Shown piece after piece: positions 8,752 through 16,170 of a DNA stretch of 64,000 nt (position 1 is the stretch's first letter; each line of letters opens with the position of its first letter). The position numbers and the translations under genes are program-made. Origin of the DNA: Flintibacter sp. KGMB00164 (GTDB taxonomy: Bacteria; Bacillota; Clostridia; Oscillospirales; Oscillospiraceae); NCBI RefSeq assembly GCF_008727735.1, contig NZ_CP044227.1, forward strand, positions 248,001 to 312,000, written 5' to 3'. The notes below the pieces were generated by a model. The model saw only the letters and a program-made list of their open reading frames with translations. It was not told where the DNA came from and searched no databases.

Positions 8752-8826
8752 GGAATATTTGTTCTTTTATACAGAATGGATGCTCCCGTTTTGTTCCTTT
8801 TTACAATGGAAAGGAATAAACGTTCC
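8752..8826. promoter_or_regulatory. Two GGAATA-N4-TTCC operators in the divergent promoter region
   Basis: GGAATATTTGTTCT (8752-8765) and the better palindrome GGAATAAACGTTCC (8813-8826) share a motif, with a further half-site GGAATA at 8722-8727. They lie between divergent promoters for the hydrolase operon and the MurR/RpiR gene, the usual place for RpiR binding sites. This explains most of the 334-bp gap. Confidence 0.5.
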
Positions 8827-8884
8827 GGACCAAAAAGAAGGAAATGTAGGGGGTTAGGATTATTAAGATAAATGCCTGCTGCTA

Positions 8885-8913
8885 TTGACGCGGAAGAAGA
8901 AGCATAGTATTCT
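8885..8913 (+). promoter_or_regulatory. Promoter of the MurR/RpiR gene
   Basis: TTGACG, a 17-base spacer and TATTCT lie about 60 bp before the RpiR start and match the sigma-A consensus well. Confidence 0.6.
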
Positions 8914-8971
8914 GTGTCTATAGTAAGCGTTTCCCATTTTTTTCTACAAAAAAGAGCGGAGTGAATCTTTA

Positions 8972-9838
8972 ATGGCCGAGAATATATTGGATGAAATCGT
9001 GCGCATAAAGGATCTGCTGCCGAAAAAGCAACAGAAGCTCTGTACCTATTTGGCGCTGAATTATAAGCAAGTTGGCGTTATGACGGTAGCGGAACTGGCC
9101 CAAGCCGCAGGTGTGGGTACCACTACGGTGATGCGGTTGGTTCAGACGCTGGGACGTCCCAGCTTTAGCGTGTTCAAAAAGGAGCTGCTCGATGCATCTT
9201 TGATGCGTACAACCACGTCGTACCTGAGCTTAAAAGAAACCTTTCATAACGAAGAGACCGAAGATGGAAATAACCTGCTCTACCGGGTGGTCAACGATGG
9301 AATGCAAGTTCTTCAGAATCTGTGTACCACATCCAATACCCAGCAGTTTGAGGCGATTTCGGACCTTCTGTTCCAGGCTGACCGTATCTTCACAATCGGA
9401 CTGCGCTCCAGCAAGGCGTTGGCGCTGTACTGCGAGTACTCCTTGAGCACATTCCATCCCCATGTGATTCAGCTGAGCAATGATACGGAGTTTATTTATG
9501 ACCGGGTTGGACTGAAGATGAAGTCCACGGATGTTCTGTTGGTGTTTTCTGCCTGGCCCTGTACCAGAAAAACCATTGAGGTAGCAGAATACTGCCACTC
9601 GCTGGGAATCCCGGTGGCGTTGGTGACCAACACCAGCTTGAACCCCATTATTAAATTTGCCCAGGCGGTCGTTGATACCAATTCTGTCAATCATCCCAGC
9701 GGAGATATGGTTTTTATGGCGGTGATTGAGGCTCTGGTAGCGGAGCTGGGACGGCGGACGGCGCCGCAGTCCACACAGAATGTGGAACGCATAGAGGCCA
9801 TTCTCAGCGAGAAAAAGATCGTACAGAGAGAATATTGA
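8972..9838 (+). CDS. MurR/RpiR family transcriptional regulator
   Basis: A 288-residue regulator with an N-terminal helix-turn-helix (about residues 1-75; MTVAELAQAAGVGTTTVMRL) and a C-terminal SIS domain (about 125-260; TIGLRSSKALALY, LVFSAWPCTRKTIEVAEYC) that binds phosphosugars in this family. The start has GGAG ten bases upstream. It is divergent from the hydrolase/BCCT operon, with repeated palindromes between, and is also just upstream of the sialic-acid-type operon; some RpiR proteins (for example Vibrio NanR) control sialic acid genes. The operator location favours the divergent operon as main target. A hairpin closes the gene. Confidence 0.92.
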   Translation: MAENILDEIVRIKDLLPKKQQKLCTYLALNYKQVGVMTVAELAQAAGVGTTTVMRLVQTLGRPSFSVFKKELLDASLMRTTTSYLSLKETFHNEETEDGNNLLYRVVNDGMQVLQNLCTTSNTQQFEAISDLLFQADRIFTIGLRSSKALALYCEYSLSTFHPHVIQLSNDTEFIYDRVGLKMKSTDVLLVFSAWPCTRKTIEVAEYCHSLGIPVALVTNTSLNPIIKFAQAVVDTNSVNHPSGDMVFMAVIEALVAELGRRTAPQSTQNVERIEAILSEKKIVQREY

Positions 9839-9852
9839 TTGCTGTAAATCGA

Positions 9853-9897
9853 AAAGCGGGCATCCATTCCCACAAAATCGGGATGGATGCCCGCTTT
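9853..9897 (+). terminator. Terminator-like hairpin after the RpiR gene
   Basis: AAAGCGGGCATCCAT and its complement form a long stem of about 18 bp with one bulged base, ending in CTTT. The T-run is short, but the position 15 bp after the RpiR stop and before a new promoter fits a terminator. Confidence 0.6.
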
Positions 9898-9914
9898 ATG
9901 TCATGGGAGCCGCC

Positions 9915-9943
9915 TTGAGTTCCGATACAGCAGATGCTAGAAT
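9915..9943 (+). promoter_or_regulatory. Promoter of the AraC-type regulator
   Basis: TTGAGT, a 17-base spacer and TAGAAT. Transcription would start near 9950, which rules out the upstream ATG codons at 9903 and 9942 and supports the GTG start at 9981. Confidence 0.5.
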
Positions 9944-9980
9944 GAAGAAAAGCGGCCTGACACAAAAGGGGGAAGATGAA

Positions 9981-10856
9981 GTGGAGATCGAGCACGCCCT
10001 GTATACGGCGATGCGGTTTAACTTTTTATATGTAGACCGCTATGTATTCCGGTCCGGATGGATCTATCCCAACAGCTATATCCCATATACCATGGTGCGT
10101 TATATCCTGAAAGGAAGCGCGGAATTTATTTTGAACGGGAAGAGCTTTTACGTCCATGAGAAGCAGGTCATCTATATCCCGGAGGGCTGTTATCTGGAGT
10201 GTCACGCTCTGGAGGACTACTTTGAGTTTATCAGCATCCGGTTTAAGGTGACTACCCAGCTGGCTACCGACAACTTTTTGCAGGAGTATTACCGCATCCA
10301 GACGGTAAACAACTGCGGCCAGCAGGATGAGATGGAGCGCCACTTTCAGGAGGTATACCGGAACGCTACCAGCCAGAACCCCAGCAAGGTGTTCCACATC
10401 CGTGGAAATCTGGAACTGATCGTGGCCTGGCTGGTAGACCAGGTGGCGGGGGATGTTCAGCGGATGGAGCGGCCGGCAGTGGAGTACTCCTTTGAGCGCA
10501 CGCTTCAAAAGGAGGAAGACCTGGAGGCCTACCGGCAGGACCCCAGGATCAACGTGCTGGTGGACTACATCGTCACCCACCCTACCGAACATTATACCTC
10601 AGAGGTGCTGTGCCAGATGGTCAATGTCAGCCCCTCCACCCTGCGCAGGCTGTTTAAGAAGCACACCGGGAAATCCCCCAGCGACTTTATTCAGGACCTG
10701 CGCCTGACGGTGGCGGCCCGGCGGCTGCTGGTGACTAACGACCGGATATCATCCATCGCCTATCAGGTTGGATTTGAGGACCCAAACTATTTCTCCCGGA
10801 TCTTCCAAAAGAACTTCGGGGTGTCTCCCCAGGCATACAGGAAAAACGCACAATAG
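9981..10856 (+). CDS. AraC family transcriptional regulator
   Basis: A 291-residue regulator with an N-terminal cupin-like sensing domain (YILKGSAEFILNG, QVIYIPEGCYLECHA) and a C-terminal double helix-turn-helix of AraC type (about residues 190-290; SPSTLRRLFKKHTGKSPSDF and IAYQVGFEDPNYFSRIFQKNFGVSP). I choose the GTG at 9981, which follows AAGGGGGAAG, because the longer frame begins beside the terminator stem and before the likely transcription start. It is directly upstream of the ABC transporter operon on the same strand, so it probably activates that operon in response to the transported sugar. A repeated ATTGTAAAA (10879 and 10950) upstream of the operon could be its half-sites. Confidence 0.9.
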   Translation: MEIEHALYTAMRFNFLYVDRYVFRSGWIYPNSYIPYTMVRYILKGSAEFILNGKSFYVHEKQVIYIPEGCYLECHALEDYFEFISIRFKVTTQLATDNFLQEYYRIQTVNNCGQQDEMERHFQEVYRNATSQNPSKVFHIRGNLELIVAWLVDQVAGDVQRMERPAVEYSFERTLQKEEDLEAYRQDPRINVLVDYIVTHPTEHYTSEVLCQMVNVSPSTLRRLFKKHTGKSPSDFIQDLRLTVAARRLLVTNDRISSIAYQVGFEDPNYFSRIFQKNFGVSPQAYRKNAQ

Positions 10857-11024
10857 AAAATGAGATATTAAAAAACAGATTGTAAAAAATAGTCAAAATA
10901 AAACGAGCAAATAATGACTGTATTATGCTAGTATTAGGTGGTTTGTCATATTGTAAAATAATATCCTCCCATATATACTGTAAACATAGTAAAAGTAAAC
11001 AAAACAGAAATGGAGGATTGGAAC

Positions 11025-12380
11025 ATGAAGAAATTGCTTTGCATCTCCCTTGCAGCAGCGCTTTCCCTTTCCCTGTTGGCTGGTTGTAACAACGGCGCAA
11101 CCTCCTCCGGCGGCTCCGGCACTCCCTCAGGATCTGGCTCCGGCGGTGAGCTCAGCGGAGAAATCACCTTCTGGCATTCGTTTACTCAGGGCGCCCGTAT
11201 GGAGGCCATCCAGGCGGCTGCCGACCAGTTCATGAAGGATAACCCCGGCGTAAAAATCAACATTGAGACTATGGCCTGGGGCGACTTCAACACCAAGTGG
11301 AACGCGGGCATCACCACCGGCGACCTGCCCGACATCAGTACCGCCCAGAACACCGGCGAGGTCGTGGAAATGCTCAATGCCGGCGTGCTGGCACCCATGG
11401 ACAGCACCATCGACGCCATCGGCCGGGACCTGTTCTCTGCCAACGCTCTGGCTGACATGACCATGGACGGCGCTACTTACGGCGTACCTTATTACTCCCA
11501 CGCTCAGGTCATGTGGTACCGCACCGACCTGCTGGAGGCCAATAACCTGGAGGTCCCCAAGACCTGGGATGAGTTCTATGACGCTGCGGTGGCTCTGACC
11601 AAGGACGGCGTGTATGGCTGCGGCTTCTCCTGCAGCCCCAACGACCTGCTGTGCACCCGTTACCTCAACTACTACGTCCGTTCCGGCGGCGGCAGCCTGC
11701 TCAACGACGATCTGACTGCCAACCTCACCAGCGACCTGGCCATTGACGGCATCAACTTCTGGGTCAAGGTTTATAAGAACTGCTCCCCCGCCGAGACCAT
11801 CAACTACACCGTCAACGACCATGCCACCCTGTACTATCAGGGCACCACGGCCTTTGACTTCAACTCCGGCTTTATGATCAGCGGCGTGGAGTCCAACCGC
11901 CCTGACCTGCTGCAGTATGTCTCCTGCGCTCCCCTGCCCACTCTGAAGGAGGGCGACCCCTATTACAGCGCCGAGGCCACCCACATTCCTCTGGTGACCT
12001 GGAAGAATTCCGAGCATCCTGAGATCTGCCAGGCCTTCATCGAGTATCTGTATCAGGAGGACAATTACCTCAACTTCCTGGCCGCCGTTCCCGTGGGCAT
12101 GCTGCCCGCCATCAAGGGCATCGACCAGAACGAGACCTACCTGTCCAACCCCATCGTGCAGCAGTTCTCCGACGAGGCCGCTGTCATCGCCAAGGCGGTG
12201 GATGAGGGCAGTGCCATCGGCTTTGAGCACGGTCCCAGCGCGCAGGCCGGTCTGCTGACCAGCCAGGGCGTCATTGAGGAGATGTTCCAGGACATCATCA
12301 CCAATGGTACCGACGTGGAGACCGCAGCCAAGGCGGCAGAAGACAAACTCAACGAGATCTTCAGCACCATGGTCATGTAA
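11025..12380 (+). CDS. ABC transporter substrate-binding lipoprotein (sugar type, probably sialic-acid derivative)
   Basis: A 451-residue extracellular binding protein (solute-binding family 1). The signal sequence ends in the lipobox LAGC with Cys21, followed by a Ser/Gly-rich tether. The mature part begins GEITFWHSFTQG and continues with typical family-1 elements (NPGVKINIETMAW, GDLPDISTAQN, TYGVPYYSHAQVMWYRTDLL). ATG 11025 follows GGAGG; the upstream ATG overlaps that ribosome binding site. Adjacent permeases, a YjhC/NanOx oxidoreductase and a YhcH anomerase point to 2,7-anhydro-N-acetylneuraminate or sialic acid as ligand; this is inferred from context. The ATPase subunit is not in this operon, so a shared MsmX-type ATPase is likely. 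Confidence 0.92.
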   Translation: MKKLLCISLAAALSLSLLAGCNNGATSSGGSGTPSGSGSGGELSGEITFWHSFTQGARMEAIQAAADQFMKDNPGVKINIETMAWGDFNTKWNAGITTGDLPDISTAQNTGEVVEMLNAGVLAPMDSTIDAIGRDLFSANALADMTMDGATYGVPYYSHAQVMWYRTDLLEANNLEVPKTWDEFYDAAVALTKDGVYGCGFSCSPNDLLCTRYLNYYVRSGGGSLLNDDLTANLTSDLAIDGINFWVKVYKNCSPAETINYTVNDHATLYYQGTTAFDFNSGFMISGVESNRPDLLQYVSCAPLPTLKEGDPYYSAEATHIPLVTWKNSEHPEICQAFIEYLYQEDNYLNFLAAVPVGMLPAIKGIDQNETYLSNPIVQQFSDEAAVIAKAVDEGSAIGFEHGPSAQAGLLTSQGVIEEMFQDIITNGTDVETAAKAAEDKLNEIFSTMVM

Positions 12381-12400
12381 CAACTTCGCAACCGAAATGA

Positions 12401-12430
12401 AGGGGCGGGAAGAACACTCTTCCCGCCCCT
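12401..12430 (+). other. GC-rich hairpin between binding protein and permease genes
   Basis: AGGGGCGGGAAGA and TCTTCCCGCCCCT form a perfect 13-bp stem around ACAC. No T-run follows, so it probably limits read-through or protects the 3' end of the binding-protein mRNA, making binding protein in excess over permease, as is common in sugar ABC operons. Confidence 0.65.
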
Positions 12431-12461
12431 GCTTCTCAAAGGGAGAGTGGGAGGTGCCCCT

Positions 12462-13382
12462 ATGAAGTCAAAAAGCCATGCCGCCCGCACCGGCGGCATC
12501 TATGGAAGCAAGGTGACCCGGTGGGTCTTTGTCGGTCCGGCTATGCTGGTCGTGATCTGCCTGCTGGTGTATCCTCTGCTGTCCACGCTGGTATACAGCT
12601 TTACCAACAAAACCATGATCCGTCCGGATTTTGATGTGGTGGGCTTTCAAAACTACATCAGCCTGCTCAAGGACGAGGAGTTCTTTACCGCCTTTGGTCA
12701 TACCCTGTTCTGGACTGTCTGCAGCGTATTGGGACAGGTTATCGTGGGATTTATTGGGGCGCTGTGCCTCAACCGGGTAAAGAACAACGTGGCCAAAAAT
12801 ATGTTCCGCATTTTCGCTATCATTCCCTGGGCATTCCCGGCCATTGCCACCGCCATGACCTGGAAGTGGCTGCTCAACGGAATCTACGGCTTTATTCCCA
12901 CCATGATGAAGGATCTGGGTCTGACCGAGGGCCTGATCCAGTTTTTGAGCAACAGCGACCTGGTGCTGCCCACCCTGGTGGGAATCAACATCTGGTTTGG
13001 TGCGCCGCTTATCATGGTCAATGTGTACGCGGCCCTGCAGACCATCCCTCGGGACCAGTACGAGGCGGCCCAGATCGACGGCGCCAACGCCTGGCAGTCC
13101 TTCCGGTATGTCACCGCCCCCCACATCCGCACCGTGGTGGGTCTGCTGGTGGTACTGCGTACCGTGTGGGTGTTCAACAACTTTGATATCATCTACATGA
13201 TCACCGGCGGCGGTCCGGCGGGCGCCAGCACCACCATGCCCATTTTCATCTACGACACCGGCTGGACCGGACGTCTGGTGGGCAAGGCCTCGGCGGCCTC
13301 CATCCTGCTGCTGCTCTTCCTGATCATCCTGTGCGTGCTGTACTTCTCGGTGATCAACCGCTGGGAGAAGGAGGATGGCTAA
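12462..13382 (+). CDS. ABC sugar transporter permease (MalF/UgpA type)
   Basis: A 306-residue permease with six predicted membrane segments and the EAA loop (YEAAQIDGANAWQSFRYVTAPHI) that docks the ATPase. The ATG at 12462 is preceded by GGGAGG. The end overlaps the next permease gene by eight bases, so the two are translationally coupled and presumably form the heterodimeric channel for the upstream binding protein. Confidence 0.93.
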   Translation: MKSKSHAARTGGIYGSKVTRWVFVGPAMLVVICLLVYPLLSTLVYSFTNKTMIRPDFDVVGFQNYISLLKDEEFFTAFGHTLFWTVCSVLGQVIVGFIGALCLNRVKNNVAKNMFRIFAIIPWAFPAIATAMTWKWLLNGIYGFIPTMMKDLGLTEGLIQFLSNSDLVLPTLVGINIWFGAPLIMVNVYAALQTIPRDQYEAAQIDGANAWQSFRYVTAPHIRTVVGLLVVLRTVWVFNNFDIIYMITGGGPAGASTTMPIFIYDTGWTGRLVGKASAASILLLLFLIILCVLYFSVINRWEKEDG

Positions 13383-14220
13383 GATGAATAAACGGAAAAA
13401 ATTCTCTCCGGGCGGCTGTTTTTCCTATGTCTATCTGATCGTGCTGTCCGTCATCTCGGTGTTCCCTCTGCTGTGGCTGCTGGTATCCGCCTTCAAATCC
13501 AGCGGAGAGATGCTGGCCCATCCCACCACCTTCCTGCCCATTGACTGGACACTGGAAAACTTCAAAACCGTCCTGTTTACCCTGAAATTTACCGTCAACA
13601 TCAAAAACAGCCTGATCGTTGCCCTGTGTACCACGGTCATTGCCACCTTTATCTCCGCCCTGGCCGCCTATGGTATCATCCGTTTCTTCCCCAAGCTGGG
13701 CAACATCATGACCAAGATCCTGATTACCACCTACATGTTCCCCTCCATCATGCTGGTCATCCCCTACGCCGTGGTCATGAATGTGCTGCATCTGACCAAC
13801 AGCCGGGTGGGCCTGGTGCTGGTGTACATGTCCTTCAGCGTACCCTACGCCGTGTGGATGCTGGTGGGATTTTTCAAGACGGTGCCCATCGACATTGAGG
13901 AGTCGGGGCGGATCGACGGAGCCAACCGGTTCCAGGTATTCACCCGCATCGTGCTGCCTCTGGTCCGGCCCGGCATCGTCTCCACCGCCATCTATGTGTT
14001 CATCAACGCGTGGAACGAGTTCCTCTACGCCCTGCTGCTGGTGAGCAGCTCCACCAAGACCACCCTGTCGGTGGCGGTCAAGACCCTGGAGGGCGCGGAT
14101 ATCCTCAACTGGGGCTCCATGATGGCGGCCAGCGCCATTGTGGTTCTCCCCTCCATCATTTTCTTCTGTATGATCCAAAACAAAATCGCCGGCGGACTGG
14201 CCGACGGCGCGGTAAAATAA
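13375..14220 (+). CDS. ABC sugar transporter permease (MalG/UgpE type)
   Basis: A 281-residue permease with six membrane segments and the EAA loop (EESGRIDGANRFQVFTRIVLPL). It starts within the end of the MalF-type gene; an ATG nine bases further in is also possible. It forms the second half of the membrane channel for the operon's sugar. Confidence 0.93.
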   Translation: MAKMNKRKKFSPGGCFSYVYLIVLSVISVFPLLWLLVSAFKSSGEMLAHPTTFLPIDWTLENFKTVLFTLKFTVNIKNSLIVALCTTVIATFISALAAYGIIRFFPKLGNIMTKILITTYMFPSIMLVIPYAVVMNVLHLTNSRVGLVLVYMSFSVPYAVWMLVGFFKTVPIDIEESGRIDGANRFQVFTRIVLPLVRPGIVSTAIYVFINAWNEFLYALLLVSSSTKTTLSVAVKTLEGADILNWGSMMAASAIVVLPSIIFFCMIQNKIAGGLADGAVK

Positions 14221-14239
14221 GAAAGGCAGGTTACATACT

Positions 14240-15349
14240 ATGAAGACCATCGGTTACGCCATTGTGGGTGTGGGATACTTCGGTGCCGAGCTGGGCCGCA
14301 TCATGAACGAGCAGGAAGGGGCCCGGGTGGTGGCCGTCCTGGACCCAGAAAACGGGGAGACCATCGCCAAGGAGTACGGCTGTGACGTGGAGACCGATCT
14401 GGATACCTTGTGCGCCCGGCCTGACGTGGATGCGGTACTGGTGGCGACTCCCAACTACCTCCACAAGGAGCCCGTGCTGACCGCCGCCCGGCATAAGAAG
14501 CATGTCTTCTGTGAAAAGCCCATGGCCCTGTGCTATGCTGACTGTGACGAAATGGTCAAGACGGCCCAGGAAAACGGTGTGATTTTCATGGCCGGCCATG
14601 TCATGAACTTCTTCCGGGGCGTGCGCCACGCCAAGCAGCTCATTGCTGAGGGCAAGATCGGCCGGGTGCTCTATGCCCACTCCGCCCGCAACGGCTGGGA
14701 GGAGCCGCAGCCGGAGATCAGCTGGAAAAAGATCCGGGCTAAATCCGGCGGACACCTGTACCACCACATCCATGAAGTGGACTGCATCCAGTTCATCATG
14801 GGTCCCGCCACCGAGGTCACCATGACGGGCGGCAATGTGGCCCATCAGGGAGAGCAGTTCGGCGACGAGGACGATATGCTGTTCCTGAACCTGGAGTTCG
14901 GTAACAACACCTACGCTCTCATTGAGTACGGTTCCGCCTTCCACTGGCCGGAGCACTATGTGCTCATCCAGGGCACCGAGGGCGCCATCCGCATCGACAT
15001 GTGCAACGTGGGTATGACGGTAAAGACCAAGGACGGCAAGGAGGAGCACTACCTGGTCCACGAGACCAAGGAGGAGGACGACGACCGTACCCACATCTAC
15101 CACAGCACTGAGATGGACGGCGCCATCCAGTACGGCCACCCCGGCAAGAAGCCTCCCCTGTGGCTGCACGGCATCATGAAAAATGAGATGAAGTACTTTA
15201 ACGGCATCATGCACGGCGAGCCCGTTCCCGACGAGTTCCGGCCCCTCATGACCGGCCAGGCTGCCCGGGCCGCCATCGCCACCGCCGATGCGGCCACCCG
15301 CTCTCTGCGGGAGGACCGCAAGGTGAAGATCTCGGAGATCACCGGCTGA
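14240..15349 (+). CDS. nanOx: Gfo/Idh/MocA oxidoreductase, YjhC/NanOx type (2,7-anhydro-Neu5Ac conversion)
   Basis: A 369-residue NAD-dependent oxidoreductase. The Rossmann motif GVGYFGAELGR is at the N-terminus, followed by VATPNYLHKEPV, the catalytic-lysine segment HVFCEKPMAL, FMAGHVMNFF and SGGHLYHHIHEVDC. The late segments EMDGAIQYGHPGKK and IATADAAT-DRKVKISEI closely follow what I recall of Escherichia coli YjhC and Ruminococcus gnavus NanOx. Those enzymes interconvert 2,7-anhydro-N-acetylneuraminate and Neu5Ac through a redox cycle with NAD. Placement between a sugar ABC transporter and a YhcH gene supports this. No nanA, nanE or nanK is in the window, so later steps must be encoded elsewhere. 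The identification rests on motif memory, not a search. Confidence 0.85.
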   Translation: MKTIGYAIVGVGYFGAELGRIMNEQEGARVVAVLDPENGETIAKEYGCDVETDLDTLCARPDVDAVLVATPNYLHKEPVLTAARHKKHVFCEKPMALCYADCDEMVKTAQENGVIFMAGHVMNFFRGVRHAKQLIAEGKIGRVLYAHSARNGWEEPQPEISWKKIRAKSGGHLYHHIHEVDCIQFIMGPATEVTMTGGNVAHQGEQFGDEDDMLFLNLEFGNNTYALIEYGSAFHWPEHYVLIQGTEGAIRIDMCNVGMTVKTKDGKEEHYLVHETKEEDDDRTHIYHSTEMDGAIQYGHPGKKPPLWLHGIMKNEMKYFNGIMHGEPVPDEFRPLMTGQAARAAIATADAATRSLREDRKVKISEITG

Positions 15350-15404
15350 TCTGGTACAGCGGCGAAAAATGTCCGGCCGTGGACGAAAAAGGAGTCGATC
15401 CATT

Positions 15405-15851
15405 ATGATCTATGACAGCCTGAAGCATCTGGAGCAGTATCAAGGCATCTTCCCCCGCCTCTACCGGGGATTGGAGCTGCTGCGTACCACCGACTTTTCC
15501 ACCCTGGAGGATAAGCTGTATGAAGTAGAAGGGAGAGATCTCTTCTTCTCCCTCCAGTCCTACGACAGTAAGCCGGCCAACGACACCCCTGAGGCCCACC
15601 GGGACTACATTGATATCCAGTTCCTGGTGGAGGGGGAGGAAAAGATCGGGATTGCTCCTCTGGAGGATATGGTGGAGGAAGTGGAGGGCCGCCCGGACAG
15701 CGACATTTGGTTTTACCGCGGACCGGTGGATGAAATCACCCTCACCGGAGATCGGTTTGCCGTCTTCTTCCCTGGCGACGCCCACGCCCCCGGGATTGCG
15801 CCGGAGAAGCCCGCCCACTGCCGCAAGTGCGTGGTGAAGGTAAAGCTGTAA
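15405..15851 (+). CDS. nanQ: YhcH/YjgK/YiaL family protein (sialic acid anomerase, NanQ-like)
   Basis: A 148-residue cupin-fold protein. The frame is open further upstream, but ATG 15405 has AAGGAG ten bases ahead. RDYIDIQFLVEGEEKIGIAPL and RFAVFFPGDAHAPGI carry the histidine, aspartate and glutamate positions of the YhcH metal site. E. coli YhcH/NanQ speeds anomer exchange of sialic acid. It is the last gene of the operon and is followed by a strong terminator. Its partnership with the NanOx-type enzyme supports a sialic acid function. Confidence 0.87.
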   Translation: MIYDSLKHLEQYQGIFPRLYRGLELLRTTDFSTLEDKLYEVEGRDLFFSLQSYDSKPANDTPEAHRDYIDIQFLVEGEEKIGIAPLEDMVEEVEGRPDSDIWFYRGPVDEITLTGDRFAVFFPGDAHAPGIAPEKPAHCRKCVVKVKL

Positions 15852-15881
15852 ACACCTGGATAATCAATTTATAAAGGAAAC

Positions 15882-15920
15882 AACCGCCCGGCGCATCGGT
15901 ATGGTGCGCCGGGTGGTTTT
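15882..15920 (+). terminator. Terminator of the sialic-acid-type operon
   Basis: ACCGCCCGGCGCA and TGCGCCGGGTGGT form a 13-bp stem with one G-T pair, followed by TTTTATAT. Confidence 0.85.
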
Positions 15921-16057
15921 ATATCGCAGGAGATATAGTAAAAATAGAAGGTTAGAAACATAGATATTGACCTTAGGAAAAGATTAAACACATACGCTTG
16001 TATCATAGGGTGAAGATTTAGAGAAAGACACAATTACGCGGCACAAATTGTTTGTGT

Positions 16058-16128
16058 TATAATACCTTCACAATTGCATGGGCGGGTCCCCGAGTGTGGT
16101 TATCACACTTTTGGGGACCCGCCTTTTT
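16058..16128 (+). promoter_or_regulatory. Promoter -10 and immediate leader terminator before the MATE gene
   Basis: A perfect TATAAT (16058-16063; the -35 is weak) would start transcripts near 16070. A strong hairpin follows at once: GGCGGGTCCCC and GGGGACCCGCC enclose an inner AGTGTG/CACACT stem and are followed by TTTTT (16124-16128). Between it and the AAGGAGGT ribosome binding site lies a TTTTG tandem repeat (about 16134-16152). This looks like an attenuator controlling the exporter; no known riboswitch was recognised in the short leader. It accounts for the 319-bp gap. Confidence 0.5.
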
Positions 16129-16170
16129 GATGCTTTGTTTTGTTTTGTTTTGTGTCAAGGAGGTCAATCT

